From JACDBD01 sp050743385 (GTDB lineage: Bacteria > Actinomycetota > Acidimicrobiia > IMCC26256 > JACDBD01), in assembly GCA_050743385.1 (NCBI GenBank), contig JBOGFJ010000020.1:1-7745 (forward strand): a stretch of DNA of 7,745 nt, in the 5' to 3' direction. Made by a program: the position numbers and the translations under genes. How positions within the stretch are numbered: position 1 is the first letter of the stretch; each line of letters opens with the position of its first letter. The notes beneath the pieces are model-generated. The model had not been told where the DNA came from. It ran no database searches and worked only from the letters and a program-made list of their open reading frames with translations. Of the stretch, positions 1 through 5,993 are shown piece after piece.

Positions 1-135
1 CAGCCGGAGCGCCTCGACGTCGCGGCGCGTCAGCCCCGGACGAACCGCGCCCGCGACGTACGACCCGGCGCGGTCGGCGTGGACGCGCGCCACGATGGGC
101 CAGCGCCTCGGGTCCGCCGCCGCGGTCGCCTCCAG
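1..135 (-). CDS. Possible fragment of an unrelated minus-strand protein, truncated at both ends
   Basis: Read on the minus strand from 135 down to 1, this stretch is open for 45 codons. Nearly every third base is G or C, and the composition is protein-like (alternating hydrophobic residues, RRWPIVARVHADRAGSYVAG). It ends at the window edge with LTRRDVEALRL, which resembles the first helix region of LuxR-type HTH domains (LTxREvEvLrL). No start codon is available to its right: the frame runs into a TGA at about 168-170, opposite tadB, so the N-terminal part is missing. Forward frame 2 has the same high third-position GC but gives a Ser/Arg/Thr-rich sequence. It could instead be part of tadB after a frameshift. 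The LuxR resemblance is weak and rests on 11 residues. Confidence 0.25.
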   Translation of the reverse strand, partial: MEATAAADPRRWPIVARVHADRAGSYVAGAVRPGLTRRDVEALRL

Positions 136-137
136 TA

Positions 138-482
138 ACCCTCGCCCAGGAGCGGGGTGGTCAGATCGTCAAGGACATCCTCGAGGATCTCATCGCGACC
201 ACCACGAGAGACGTCAAGGTGCAAGAGGAGATCGAGACCGAGGGTCTCGAGATGAAGATCAACGCACGCGTCGTGCTCGTTCTGCCATGGGTCGTGCTGG
301 TCGCGCTGACGATCCGGCCGGGGCCGTTCCGTGAGTTCTACCAGTCGGCCGGCGGCCTCCTCGTCGTTGCTCTGGGCGGTGTCCTCAGCGTGATCGGCTA
401 CGTCGTGATCAGCCGGCTCGGTCGAAGCCAGTACGAGCGCCGTGTCTTCGGCGCTGGTGCTCACGTGGGGGCGTCGGAGTGA
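138..482 (+). CDS. tadB: TadB-like pilus inner-membrane platform protein, C-terminal fragment
   Basis: The readable part starts with TLAQERGGQIVKDILEDL, matching the TadB/T2SSF stretch in which a helix with 'GG' precedes a final helix rich in charged residues. Two hydrophobic segments follow (around INARVVLVLPWVVLVALTI and GGLLVVALGGVLSVIGYVVI), then a basic tail. TadB and TadC form the inner-membrane platform of the Flp pilus machine, working with the TadA ATPase. The full family is about 280-320 residues and only about 114 are visible. The frame stays open to position 3, but its third-position GC drops sharply left of 138 and the sequence stops resembling TadB, so the 5' end is either displaced or frameshifted. 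The first in-frame GTG is at 219, too late for a complete protein. The stop overlaps the tadC GTG (GTGA). Confidence 0.65.
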   Translation, partial: TLAQERGGQIVKDILEDLIATTTRDVKVQEEIETEGLEMKINARVVLVLPWVVLVALTIRPGPFREFYQSAGGLLVVALGGVLSVIGYVVISRLGRSQYERRVFGAGAHVGASE

Positions 483-1423
483 GCCTGTCGCTCACGGTCC
501 TCGCTGCCATCTCGGTCGGTCTCGTGCTCTCCGGGCTCGCCGGGCTGGTGATACGGCCGACGGTGCGGCTTGCGTCCCGCGTGCGTCCGTACACGATCGT
601 CGCCCGGGCGGGGCTCGGACGCAGCGCCGACGTGATGGCGGTGGCTCGGCCGTCCTCGGCCGTGTCCGGCAGCACGCTACGAACGATTTTTGGACCGCCT
701 CTGGTGTCCCTGACCCGCCGGCTCGGAGGCCTCCTGGAGTCGCGCAGCGACGAGCACCTCCGTCTGCGACTGCATCACGCGGGGTTCTTCGACATGAGTG
801 TGGAGGAGTACCGCATCCGGGCCCTCGGGCAGGCGGTCCTCTACACGGCGGCGGGCGTGGCGTTGGGCGCGGTGCTGCTGCGGTCTCCAATCCTGACGCT
901 GCTGCTGGCGCTGTGTGGCTTCACGTTTGGTGCCGCGCGCTGGCGCGGTCGTGTCGACCGTGCCGTCGTCGAGCGCACGGAGCGGATCCGACTCGAGCTC
1001 TACACCGTCAACCAGCTCTTGGCGATCCATATCCGCACCGGCGCCGGGCCGGTCCAAGCGACGCAGCGCATCGTCGATCGCGGGTCGGGCGTGATGGTGG
1101 AGGAGCTCGATGCCGTACTCGTTTGGATCCGGAGCGGGATGCCCGAGCCCGCGGCCTTCCGCCGAGCGGCGGAGCTGACGCCCGAGTCCAACGCCGCCCG
1201 GACCTACAACCTGTTCGCGGCTGGGGCGGAGCGCGGCGTCGACCTCGGGAGCGCCCTTCGCTCGCTGAGTGAGGACCTTCGCGATGCCCGCAGGGAGGAT
1301 CTGCGCCGGCTGGCGACGAAACGGCGGGCGGCGATGCTCGTGCCGACGATCGGAGTGCTTGCGCCGATCATGCTCCTGTTCATCGCCGCGCCGCTCCCCT
1401 CGGTGATCTTCGGCAGTCGTTGA
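479..1423 (+). CDS. tadC: TadC-like pilus assembly platform protein (T2SSF domain)
   Basis: This 314-residue protein has the layout of TadC. An N-terminal membrane helix (about 4-25) and a cytosolic linker come first. A hydrophobic hairpin follows (about 117-152). The T2SSF domain (about 170-305) contains the repeated pattern QLLAIHIRTGAGPVQA and NLFAAGAERGVDLGSALRSLSEDLR. The final membrane helix is at 286-306 (LVPTIGVLAPIMLLFIAAP). TadC pairs with TadB as the inner-membrane platform that couples TadA ATP hydrolysis to insertion of Flp pilin. The GTG start is chosen because it overlaps the tadB stop by four bases, which suggests translational coupling; there is no strong Shine-Dalgarno sequence. 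Length is normal for the family. Assignment to TadC rather than TadB rests on position (second of the pair) and on the style of the C-terminus. Confidence 0.85.
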   Translation: MSLSLTVLAAISVGLVLSGLAGLVIRPTVRLASRVRPYTIVARAGLGRSADVMAVARPSSAVSGSTLRTIFGPPLVSLTRRLGGLLESRSDEHLRLRLHHAGFFDMSVEEYRIRALGQAVLYTAAGVALGAVLLRSPILTLLLALCGFTFGAARWRGRVDRAVVERTERIRLELYTVNQLLAIHIRTGAGPVQATQRIVDRGSGVMVEELDAVLVWIRSGMPEPAAFRRAAELTPESNAARTYNLFAAGAERGVDLGSALRSLSEDLRDARREDLRRLATKRRAAMLVPTIGVLAPIMLLFIAAPLPSVIFGSR

Positions 1424-1460
1424 TCGAAGCGTTGGTTGTTTGTTTGGACAGAGAACAGAG

Positions 1461-1467
1461 AGAGGAG
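1461..1467 (+). promoter_or_regulatory. Ribosome binding site of the Flp pilin gene
   Basis: AGAGGAG lies 6 bases before GTG 1474. It fixes the pilin start at 1474 rather than at the TTG at 1420, which overlaps the tadC stop. The 50-base gap from 1424 is unusually T-rich for this window, but I see no convincing -35/-10 pair in it. Confidence 0.65.
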
Positions 1468-1473
1468 ACGTGC

Positions 1474-1626
1474 GTGAAGCGCATGGTGGGGGACGACGGG
1501 ATGACCACGGCCGAGCTGCTCGGGAATGCTGCCCTCGGGATCGCCGCACTGGTCGCGATCTGGGCGGTGCTCCAAGCGCTCGGCCTCGACATCGTCAACT
1601 GGATCCGAGGTCAGCTCGGCGTCTGA
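1474..1626 (+). CDS. flp: Flp-type pilin precursor (50 aa)
   Basis: This is the likely major structural pilin. A nine-residue leader with basic residues (VKRMVGDDG) ends in Gly9. It is followed by MTTAEL, giving the class III prepilin signature G|xxxxE with Glu at +5, as cut by TadV/CpaA-type peptidases. The mature product would be about 41 residues: a hydrophobic helix (about 15-35, LLGNAALGIAALVAIWAVLQAL) and a short amphipathic end. Flp pilins usually have Glu-Tyr at +5/+6; here the Tyr is Leu. The sequence also resembles the short actinobacterial DUF4244-type Flp-like proteins. The GTG start is fixed by the Shine-Dalgarno sequence six bases upstream. It lies 50 bases after tadC and 17 bases before the first TadE-like gene, the usual place for a pilin in these clusters. 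Confidence 0.75.
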   Translation: MKRMVGDDGMTTAELLGNAALGIAALVAIWAVLQALGLDIVNWIRGQLGV

Positions 1627-1643
1627 ACCTGCGGAGCTCGTCG

Positions 1644-2051
1644 ATGCCCGAGCGGCGACGCCATCGCGGTCCTCGCAGTGAGGATGGCATGACGACGGCG
1701 CAGTACGTCGCCGCGACCGGCTTCTCGCTGATCGCGTTCGTGATGATGGCGAACTTCGTGGTGTTCCTCTATGCGCGCGGTGTCGTCCGGGCGGCGGTCG
1801 ACGAGGGCGCGCGCGCGGGCGGCCGGTTCGGGGCGAGCGCGGCCGAATGCGAAGCGCGCGCGGGTGACGTGGTCGACGACCTCCTCGGTGGAGGGCTCGG
1901 TACCGGCGTTCGAGTGGGGTGCCGTGAGGACGGTCGTGACGACGTCATGCGGGCGCACGCCGACGTGGTCCTCCACGGTTGGCTGCCCGGTGTGATACCT
2001 GACTGGTCGTTCACGCTGGAGGCGCAGTCGGTGAAGGAGCGCGCGCCGTGA
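1644..2051 (+). CDS. TadE-like pseudopilin with unusual Gln at the processing site
   Basis: A 135-residue protein with a basic 15-residue leader ends in Gly15 and continues MTTAQY. This is the same G-MTTA junction as the pilin immediately upstream, but with Gln20 where Glu is expected at +5. One membrane helix follows (about 22-46), then RGVVRAAVDEGARAGGRFG, which matches the TadE-family signature (A..EGAR) after the helix. The outer part carries two Cys (69 and 93) that could form a disulfide. TadE-like proteins are minor pseudopilins needed for Flp pilus assembly. The ATG at 1644 is preceded by GGAG at 1633-1636, seven bases away. The next gene begins inside its stop codon (GTGA). It might instead be processed poorly and stay membrane-anchored because of the Gln. 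Confidence 0.75.
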   Translation: MPERRRHRGPRSEDGMTTAQYVAATGFSLIAFVMMANFVVFLYARGVVRAAVDEGARAGGRFGASAAECEARAGDVVDDLLGGGLGTGVRVGCREDGRDDVMRAHADVVLHGWLPGVIPDWSFTLEAQSVKERAP

Positions 2052-2470
2052 TGCTCACGCGACCGCGCGGTGAGCAAGGTTATGTCGCGGCCGAGCTCGC
2101 GCTCGGGGTGGGATTGCTCGTTTTCCCGATCGCGATGTTGGTACTGACCCTGCCGACATGGTCCGAGCGGCAGTCGGTCGCGCGCGCCATCGCCCGGGAG
2201 GCCGCACGGACGGTCGCCGTGGGAGGAACCTGCGATCCGGGTGCGGCGGGTGACGTCGGCGCGACGATGGCGGACAATCTCGGCCTGCGCGGCGGAGTCG
2301 ACGTCGCACTCGATTGTGCTTCCGGTGCGCGACTTCAGCGGGGAGGCACCGTGACCGCGAGGGTCACGGTGAGCATGCCGGCGGTCGACATTCCGGGGAT
2401 CGGAGCTGTTGGAGCGTGGAGCTGGACCGCCCGCCACGCTGAGCCCGTCGACCAGTACCGCAGCTTCTGA
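2048..2470 (+). CDS. Second TadE-like pseudopilin
   Basis: A 140-residue protein whose short basic leader ends in Gly11 and continues YVAAEL, so Glu16 is at +5 of a class III prepilin site. The hydrophobic helix spans about 17-36. It is followed by SERQSVARAIAREAARTVAVGG, a TadE-like post-helix segment. The outer domain is beta-rich in appearance (repeated TVTARVTVSMPAV) and holds two Cys (62 and 90), paralleling the preceding protein. The likely role is a minor pilin or pseudopilin of the Tad pilus. GTG 2048 is preferred because AAGGAG at 2034-2039 is eight bases upstream and the GTG overlaps the previous stop. ATG 2051, three bases later, is an equally possible start. The outer domain is not similar enough to the first TadE-like protein to call a recent duplication. 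Confidence 0.7.
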   Translation: MMLTRPRGEQGYVAAELALGVGLLVFPIAMLVLTLPTWSERQSVARAIAREAARTVAVGGTCDPGAAGDVGATMADNLGLRGGVDVALDCASGARLQRGGTVTARVTVSMPAVDIPGIGAVGAWSWTARHAEPVDQYRSF

Positions 2471-2889
2471 TGCGCGCGCGGGGCGAGTCGGGCACCATGA
2501 CGGTCTGGATGCTCGGGCTGTGCCTGATGCTCCTGCTCCTCGGCGGGATCAGCCTCGATCTGTGGCGGGCGTTCTCGGAGCGGCGCGCGCTGGCCTCGGC
2601 GGCGGACGCCGCCGCGATTGCCGGAGCGTCTGCGCTCGACGAGAGCGCCTACCGCCGGGCCGGGGAGGTGCGTCTCGAGCCCGCCGCCGCCGAGCAGAGG
2701 GCGGAGACGTCGCTCGCCGAGCAGTTCGACCGCCGGTCCCTGCGCGGCAGCCGGGTGGCGGCCGACGACCAGGCGGTGTTCGTGGAGGTCACCGGCATCG
2801 TCGACTTCTCGCTGCTTCAGCTGCTCACGCCCGGCGACGCATTCGAGATCACCGTGCGCGCCACGGCGCGGCCACAGGCGTCGCCCTGA
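2470..2889 (+). CDS. Short TadG-like / Flp pilus-assembly protein
   Basis: This 139-residue protein has the N-terminal module of the Tad/TadG family. Residues 8-13 are G-TMTVW, the membrane helix is at about 12-29 (MLGLCLMLLLLGGISLD), and Asp30 precedes an Arg-rich turn. It continues with RRALASAADAAAIAGASAL, the classic 'aDAAAlAGA' stretch. Full TadG proteins run to 400 or more residues with a von Willebrand-type domain; this one ends after one small outer domain, as is common for actinobacterial TadE/G-like proteins. It has no Glu at +5, so it is probably not cut as a pilin. Its ATG overlaps the previous stop (TGATG), so it is translated by coupling. It is the last gene of the operon in view and converges with a minus-strand gene three bases away. 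Confidence 0.72.
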   Translation: MRARGESGTMTVWMLGLCLMLLLLGGISLDLWRAFSERRALASAADAAAIAGASALDESAYRRAGEVRLEPAAAEQRAETSLAEQFDRRSLRGSRVAADDQAVFVEVTGIVDFSLLQLLTPGDAFEITVRATARPQASP

Positions 2890-2900
2890 CGATCAGGCGA
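2881..2900. terminator. Candidate bidirectional hairpin between convergent genes
   Basis: CCTGA (2885-2889), loop CGA, TCAGG (2893-2897) form a perfect five-pair stem. With one bulged C (2884) it extends by TCG/CGA to eight pairs. The stem contains the stop codons of both convergent genes, the TadG-like gene on plus and the coiled-coil gene on minus. There is no T-run on either side, so if it stops transcription it would do so without a classic U-tract. Confidence 0.35.
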
Positions 2901-3219
2901 GTTGCGTGGCGGCCAGCACGAGACCGCCGATGCCGATGGCCAGACCGACATTGGCGTAGATGACCGTGCGCGTGTGTGTTCCGATCTCCCCTCGGAGGGT
3001 GCCGATCTCGCCTTGGAGGGTGCCGATCTCGCCTCGGAGGGTGCCGATCTCGCCTCCGAGGGTTCCGATCTCGCCGCGGACCTCCCCGCGGAGCTCGGCG
3101 AACTCCCCGCGGACCTCGCCGCGGAACTCGGCGAACTCTCCCCGGAGCTCGGCGAACTCTCCGCGGACGTCTGCTCGCAGCGCGTTCAGGTCTTGATGGG
3201 TCACGTACTCGGTCGCCAT
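2893..3219 (-). CDS. Heptad-repeat coiled-coil protein with C-terminal membrane anchor
   Basis: A 108-residue protein of unknown function. After MATEYVTHQDLNALRADV it is a continuous coiled coil (about 10-82) of near-identical units: RGEFAEL-type first, then GEIGTLR-type repeated about four times. Hydrophobic residues fall at spacings of 3 and 4, with two extra 4-residue steps near 36-51 that make 11-residue (hendecad) stutters. Residues 86-105 (VIYANVGLAIGIGGLVLAAT) form a Gly-rich membrane helix, so it should be tail-anchored. The architecture is like DUF1640/CCDC90-type proteins, but I cannot claim homology. Gly in every heptad is unusual for a stable coil. The start is set by a perfect AGGAGG (3225-3230) five bases before the ATG; the longer frame upstream is not supported. 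It lies 74 bases downstream of the acyl-CoA synthetase. Confidence 0.75.
   Translation of the reverse strand: MATEYVTHQDLNALRADVRGEFAELRGEFAEFRGEVRGEFAELRGEVRGEIGTLGGEIGTLRGEIGTLQGEIGTLRGEIGTHTRTVIYANVGLAIGIGGLVLAATQLA
2981..3085. repeat. 21-bp tandem repeat encoding the heptads
   Basis: Four 21-bp units (2981-3001, 3002-3022, 3023-3043, 3044-3064) differ from one another at only one to three positions. A fifth (3065-3085) matches only in its first half. On the minus strand each unit encodes GEIGTL plus one variable residue (G, R or Q). A second, looser 21/33-bp periodicity continues to about 3165 and encodes the RGEFAEL part. Because the period is a multiple of three, copy changes would keep the gene in frame. 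Confidence 0.85.
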
Positions 3220-3224
3220 TCCTT

Positions 3225-3230
3225 CCTCCT
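3225..3230 (-). promoter_or_regulatory. Ribosome binding site of the coiled-coil gene
   Basis: The minus strand reads AGGAGG followed by five bases and ATG (3219-3217). It is one of the strongest Shine-Dalgarno sequences in the window, suggesting that this small protein is made at a high level, and it decides the start. Confidence 0.75.
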
Positions 3231-3273
3231 GCGGCCGGAGACAACAGGGGGAAGTCGTCGGTTGACGGCAAGG

Positions 3274-3297
3274 GTAGCGCCGGGGTGTGACGGCTAC
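3274..3297 (-). terminator. Possible hairpin at the end of the acyl-CoA synthetase gene
   Basis: GTAG (3274-3277) pairs with CTAC (3294-3297) and CCG (3280-3282) with CGG (3291-3293). This gives a seven-pair stem with a two-base bulge and an eight-base loop. On the minus strand it begins at the TAG stop of the synthetase. No T-run follows, so termination is only a possibility and read-through into the coiled-coil gene is not excluded. Confidence 0.25.
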
Positions 3298-4931
3298 TGG
3301 TGCTCGTCGCGGAGGAGCTCGCGCAGCACGTACTTCTTGACCTTGCCCGACGGCGTGCGGGGAAGCTCGTCGACGACGCGCAGCTCCTCGGGCCACTTCT
3401 GACGCGCCAAACCGGCAGCCTCGAGGTGGGCGCGCACCGCGGCGAGGTCGGGCACGTCACCGCCGGGCGCGCCGCGGACGAACGCGCACACGTGCTCGCC
3501 CAGGCGGGCGTCGGGCGCGGCGACCGCGGCCACCTCGGCGACTCCGGGCAGCCGCGCCATCACCTCCTCCACCTCGGCGGCGCTCACGTTCTCGCCGCCG
3601 CGGATGACCACGTCCTTCTTCCGGTCGGTGATGGTGAGGAAGCCGTCGACGTCGAGCTTGCCGATGTCGCCGGTGGCGTACCAGCCGTCGCTGTCGACCG
3701 CGTCCTTGGTGAGTGCCGGGTTCGTGTAGCCGGTGAAGAGGTCGGGGCCCCGGCTCCAGATCTCGCCCGGCTCGCCGACGTCGAGGTCGCGCCCGGCGTC
3801 GTCGACGATGCGCACCTCGACGCCCGCGAGCGGGCGCCCGTCGGTGTGGTTGCGCTTCTCGCGCGGCAGATCCCAGCTGCTGCCTGTGGTCGACGGGTGC
3901 TCCGTCGAGCCGTACGACCGGGCGATGCCGATGCCGAGGCCCTCGGCGCGGTCGGCGAACGCCGCCGGCACTGCCGCGCCGCCGAGGCCGACGTTGCCCA
4001 TCCGCTCGACGTGCTCGGGCCCGAACCCGGGGGCGTCGAGCAGGCTCTGGCAGAAGAACGTGGCGCCGGCGCCGGCGGTGAGGTCGGCCTCCACCATGGC
4101 GTCGAGCACCGCGGCGGGCTCCCACACGTCGATGAGATGGACGGCTTGGGCGCGGTAGGGCGGGCCCAGCAGCCCCGCGAGCATCCCGATCGCGTGCGCG
4201 ACCGGGGCGCCCACGAGCATCGCTCGGTCGCCGGGCGCCTGGATGCCGAGGAGCTGGCGCACCTCGGCGGTGAGCGTGCGGTGCGAGTGCACCACGCCCT
4301 TCGGGTCGGCGGTGGTGCCCGACGTGTAGCCCACGACTGCGGGCGCGTCGGGGTCGATCGGCAGCGGCGCGGCCAGCGGTTCGGCGGCGACGTCGTCGAA
4401 CGCGACGGTGCCGCCCGGGGCGGGCGCGCGCGGCTCCGCCGGCACCACCACGACGAGCTCGAGGTCGGGGAGGTCGCCGCGCAGCGTCTCGAGGCCGGCG
4501 ACGTAGTCGAGGTGCCCGAACGCGTCCGCGGTCACGAGGGCCTTGGCGCGCGACTCGCGCAGGATGTAGCCGAGCTCCTTGGGGCCGTAGAAGTGCACCA
4601 CCGGCACGAGCACGGCCCCGAGGGCGGTCGCGCCCCAGAACGTTGCCGCCGCCTCTCACCAGTTGGGGAGCTGGAATGCGAGCACGTCGCCGGGGCCGAC
4701 ACCTCGGGCGCGCAGCCCGGCGGCGAACCCGCGGGCGCGCTCGTACACCGCCCCGAGCGTCGACCGGAACGGCCGCGTGCGCGACCAGATGCGGAAGTCG
4801 AGGGCGGCGTGCTCGTCGAGGGCAGCGGCGAGCATCTCGCCCAGCGTGTCGTCGTTCCAGAGGCCCTCGCGCCGGTAGCGGGCCTGCAGCTCGTCCGGGA
4901 CAGCTCGCGGCGACCAGCCGGGCGCCGGCAT
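3294..4931 (-). pseudogene. Acyl-CoA synthetase (AMP-binding) interrupted by one in-frame TGA
   Basis: Read through codon 92, this is a 545-residue class I adenylate-forming enzyme that would activate a carboxylic acid to its CoA thioester through an acyl-AMP. Motifs: P-loop YTSGTTADPKGV at about 202-213, the A5-type SYGSTEHP, GWYATGD at about 416-422 with the ribose-binding Asp, hinge DRKKD at about 436-440, and PSGKVKK with the catalytic Lys at about 530. Codon 92 (4658-4656) is TGA in the sequence QLPNW-stop-EAAATFW, whereas the family normally reads LPNWWE. TGG to TGA is one G-to-A change, and the frame is otherwise intact on both sides. Restart at GTG 4613 would give 439 residues lacking the first 106. 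ATG 4931 overlaps the mgtE stop (TGATG). The substrate is unknown; the sequence is loosely like cyclohexanecarboxylate or FadD-type ligases. It may be a recent pseudogene or a base error. Confidence 0.88.
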
Positions 4932-5911
4932 CAGCCCACCACGACCACGACGATCGCGAAGTAGATGAGGATCGAGAGCAGGTCTTGCACCACCGTCGCT
5001 AGCGGCCCGGCGCCGAACGCGGGATCGACGCCGAGGCGCGAAAGCGCCCACGGCAGCGTCATCGCCACGATGGTGGCGGTGGAACAGGCTGCCAGCAGTG
5101 CGAGCACGACCGCGGCGGCGACGTCGCTGCTGTCGAAGAGCACGAACGCAAACGGTAGGAAGAGCAGGGCGATCGTGACCCCCATCGCGAGGCCGGTGAC
5201 CAGCTCGCGGCGCACGACGTGTCGGATCGGCACCTGGACTGACAGGCCCCGCACGATGAGTGTCGTCGTCTGGTTGCCGACCGCGCCGGCCATGTAGACG
5301 ATCCCCGGCACGAAGAACGCCAGCTCGACGTTCACGGTGAGCTGCTCCTCGAACGAGCCGACCACGAGCGCGGCGAGCATCGCGCCCACGAGGCCGATCA
5401 GCAGCCACGGGAGCCGGTGCCAGTACCGACGGATGACCGGCTCCTCGCTCGCCCGGCGCGCCTGCGTGGAGCCGGCGACGTAGCCGCCGATGCGGGCGAG
5501 GTCCTCGTCGTGCTCCTCCAGCAGCACCGACAGCATCCGGGTGGGCGGGATGAGTCCGCGGAAGTTGCCCGACTCGTCGACGACGGCCAGGCTGTGCTCG
5601 CCGTGGTGCACGGCCTGCCAGGCCGCCACCTCCTGGTCGGTCCCACGGGCGACGACCGGCGGGTCGGCGTCCATGAGGTCGACGAGAACGGCGTCCTCGT
5701 CGGCGGCCAGCAGCGTCTCGATCGTCACCAGCCCCAGGAGGCGATCGCCGTCGCGGACGGCGACGTCGACCGCCGACTCGAACCGCCGACCGACGAGCGA
5801 CGCCCGCACCACGCCGGCGCGCTCGGCCGCCCCCGCTCGCGGGACGCTGGTGGCGACGTGCTGCCCGGCCGTGCCGAACAGATCGGCGTCGACGACCTCG
5901 GTCACTGTCAT
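4931..5911 (-). CDS. mgtE: Short MgtE-family magnesium transporter (CBS pair + membrane domain)
   Basis: A 326-residue protein. Two CBS motifs span about 20-135 (SAVDVAVRDGDRLLGLVTIE and HSLAVVDESGNFRGLIPP). A linker helix and the MgtE membrane domain of five helices follow, near 168-186, 195-215, 236-258, 264-286 and 304-325. Signature stretches are AGAVGNQTTTLIVRGL (209-223) and GVDPAFGAGPLATVVQD; Asp310 matches the pore Asp that binds Mg2+ in characterised MgtE. The N-terminal MgtE_N superhelical domain (over 100 residues) is missing, so Mg2+ sensing would rest on the CBS pair alone. The ATG at 5911 has GGGGAGG six bases upstream; the longer frame to 5995 would run through the divergent promoter and is rejected. 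The gene overlaps the acyl-CoA synthetase by one base, so the two are co-translated despite having no obvious functional link. Confidence 0.88.
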   Translation of the reverse strand: MTVTEVVDADLFGTAGQHVATSVPRAGAAERAGVVRASLVGRRFESAVDVAVRDGDRLLGLVTIETLLAADEDAVLVDLMDADPPVVARGTDQEVAAWQAVHHGEHSLAVVDESGNFRGLIPPTRMLSVLLEEHDEDLARIGGYVAGSTQARRASEEPVIRRYWHRLPWLLIGLVGAMLAALVVGSFEEQLTVNVELAFFVPGIVYMAGAVGNQTTTLIVRGLSVQVPIRHVVRRELVTGLAMGVTIALLFLPFAFVLFDSSDVAAAVVLALLAACSTATIVAMTLPWALSRLGVDPAFGAGPLATVVQDLLSILIYFAIVVVVVG

Positions 5912-5917
5912 GGAACG

Positions 5918-5924
5918 CCTCCCC
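5918..5924 (-). promoter_or_regulatory. Ribosome binding site of mgtE
   Basis: GGGGAGG on the minus strand lies six bases before the ATG at 5911. It sets the start 84 bases inside the longest open frame. Confidence 0.65.
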
Positions 5925-5955
5925 GGTCGTGCGGGCGTCGCATGATGCCGCGAAG

Positions 5956-5985
5956 TTGACAGTCGTGTCAGGGACCGGGTACCAC
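5956..5985 (+). promoter_or_regulatory. Candidate promoter of maoC (TTGACA -35)
   Basis: TTGACA at 5956-5961 is a perfect -35 hexamer. TACCAC at 5980-5985, 18 bases later, is a poor -10 (TA conserved, final T missing). Transcription from it would begin at about 5992-5994, practically at the maoC ATG. There is no Shine-Dalgarno sequence before that ATG, so a leaderless mRNA, common in actinobacteria, would fit. Confidence 0.4.
5957..5970. promoter_or_regulatory. Inverted repeat TGACA-N4-TGTCA, candidate operator
   Basis: TGACAGTCGTGTCA is a perfect inverted repeat with five-base arms and a four-base centre. It overlaps the -35 hexamer in the 82-base gap between the divergent mgtE and maoC genes. 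That is a typical place and size for a dimeric repressor (TetR, GntR or MarR class), and it could control both directions. No regulator gene is in view. Confidence 0.4.
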
Positions 5986-5993
5986 CATGCCTC

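Noticed and set aside
442..1272. 276-codon plus frame and several minus frames over tadC
   Set aside because: They are Arg/Pro/Gly-rich shadows. The tadC frame has membrane helices and a T2SSF pattern.
1420..1473. TTG start of the pilin at 1420, overlapping the tadC stop
   Set aside because: It would give a long leader (MIEALVVCLDREQREE...) unlike Flp leaders. GTG 1474 has AGAGGAG six bases before it and gives a normal short basic leader.
2981..3165. CRISPR-like array
   Set aside because: Units are directly adjacent 21-bp copies without spacers, in phase with a coiled-coil protein. They are coding repeats.
4656..4658. TGA read as selenocysteine or as Trp by an altered code
   Set aside because: The position is a Trp in the family, not Cys. 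No selenocysteine-type structure is evident, and TGA is the normal stop of most genes in this window.
3300..4964. 554-codon open frame on the plus strand
   Set aside because: It is the antisense shadow of the acyl-CoA synthetase, whose minus-strand reading shows all AMP-ligase motifs. The plus translation is His/Arg/Gly-rich without domains.
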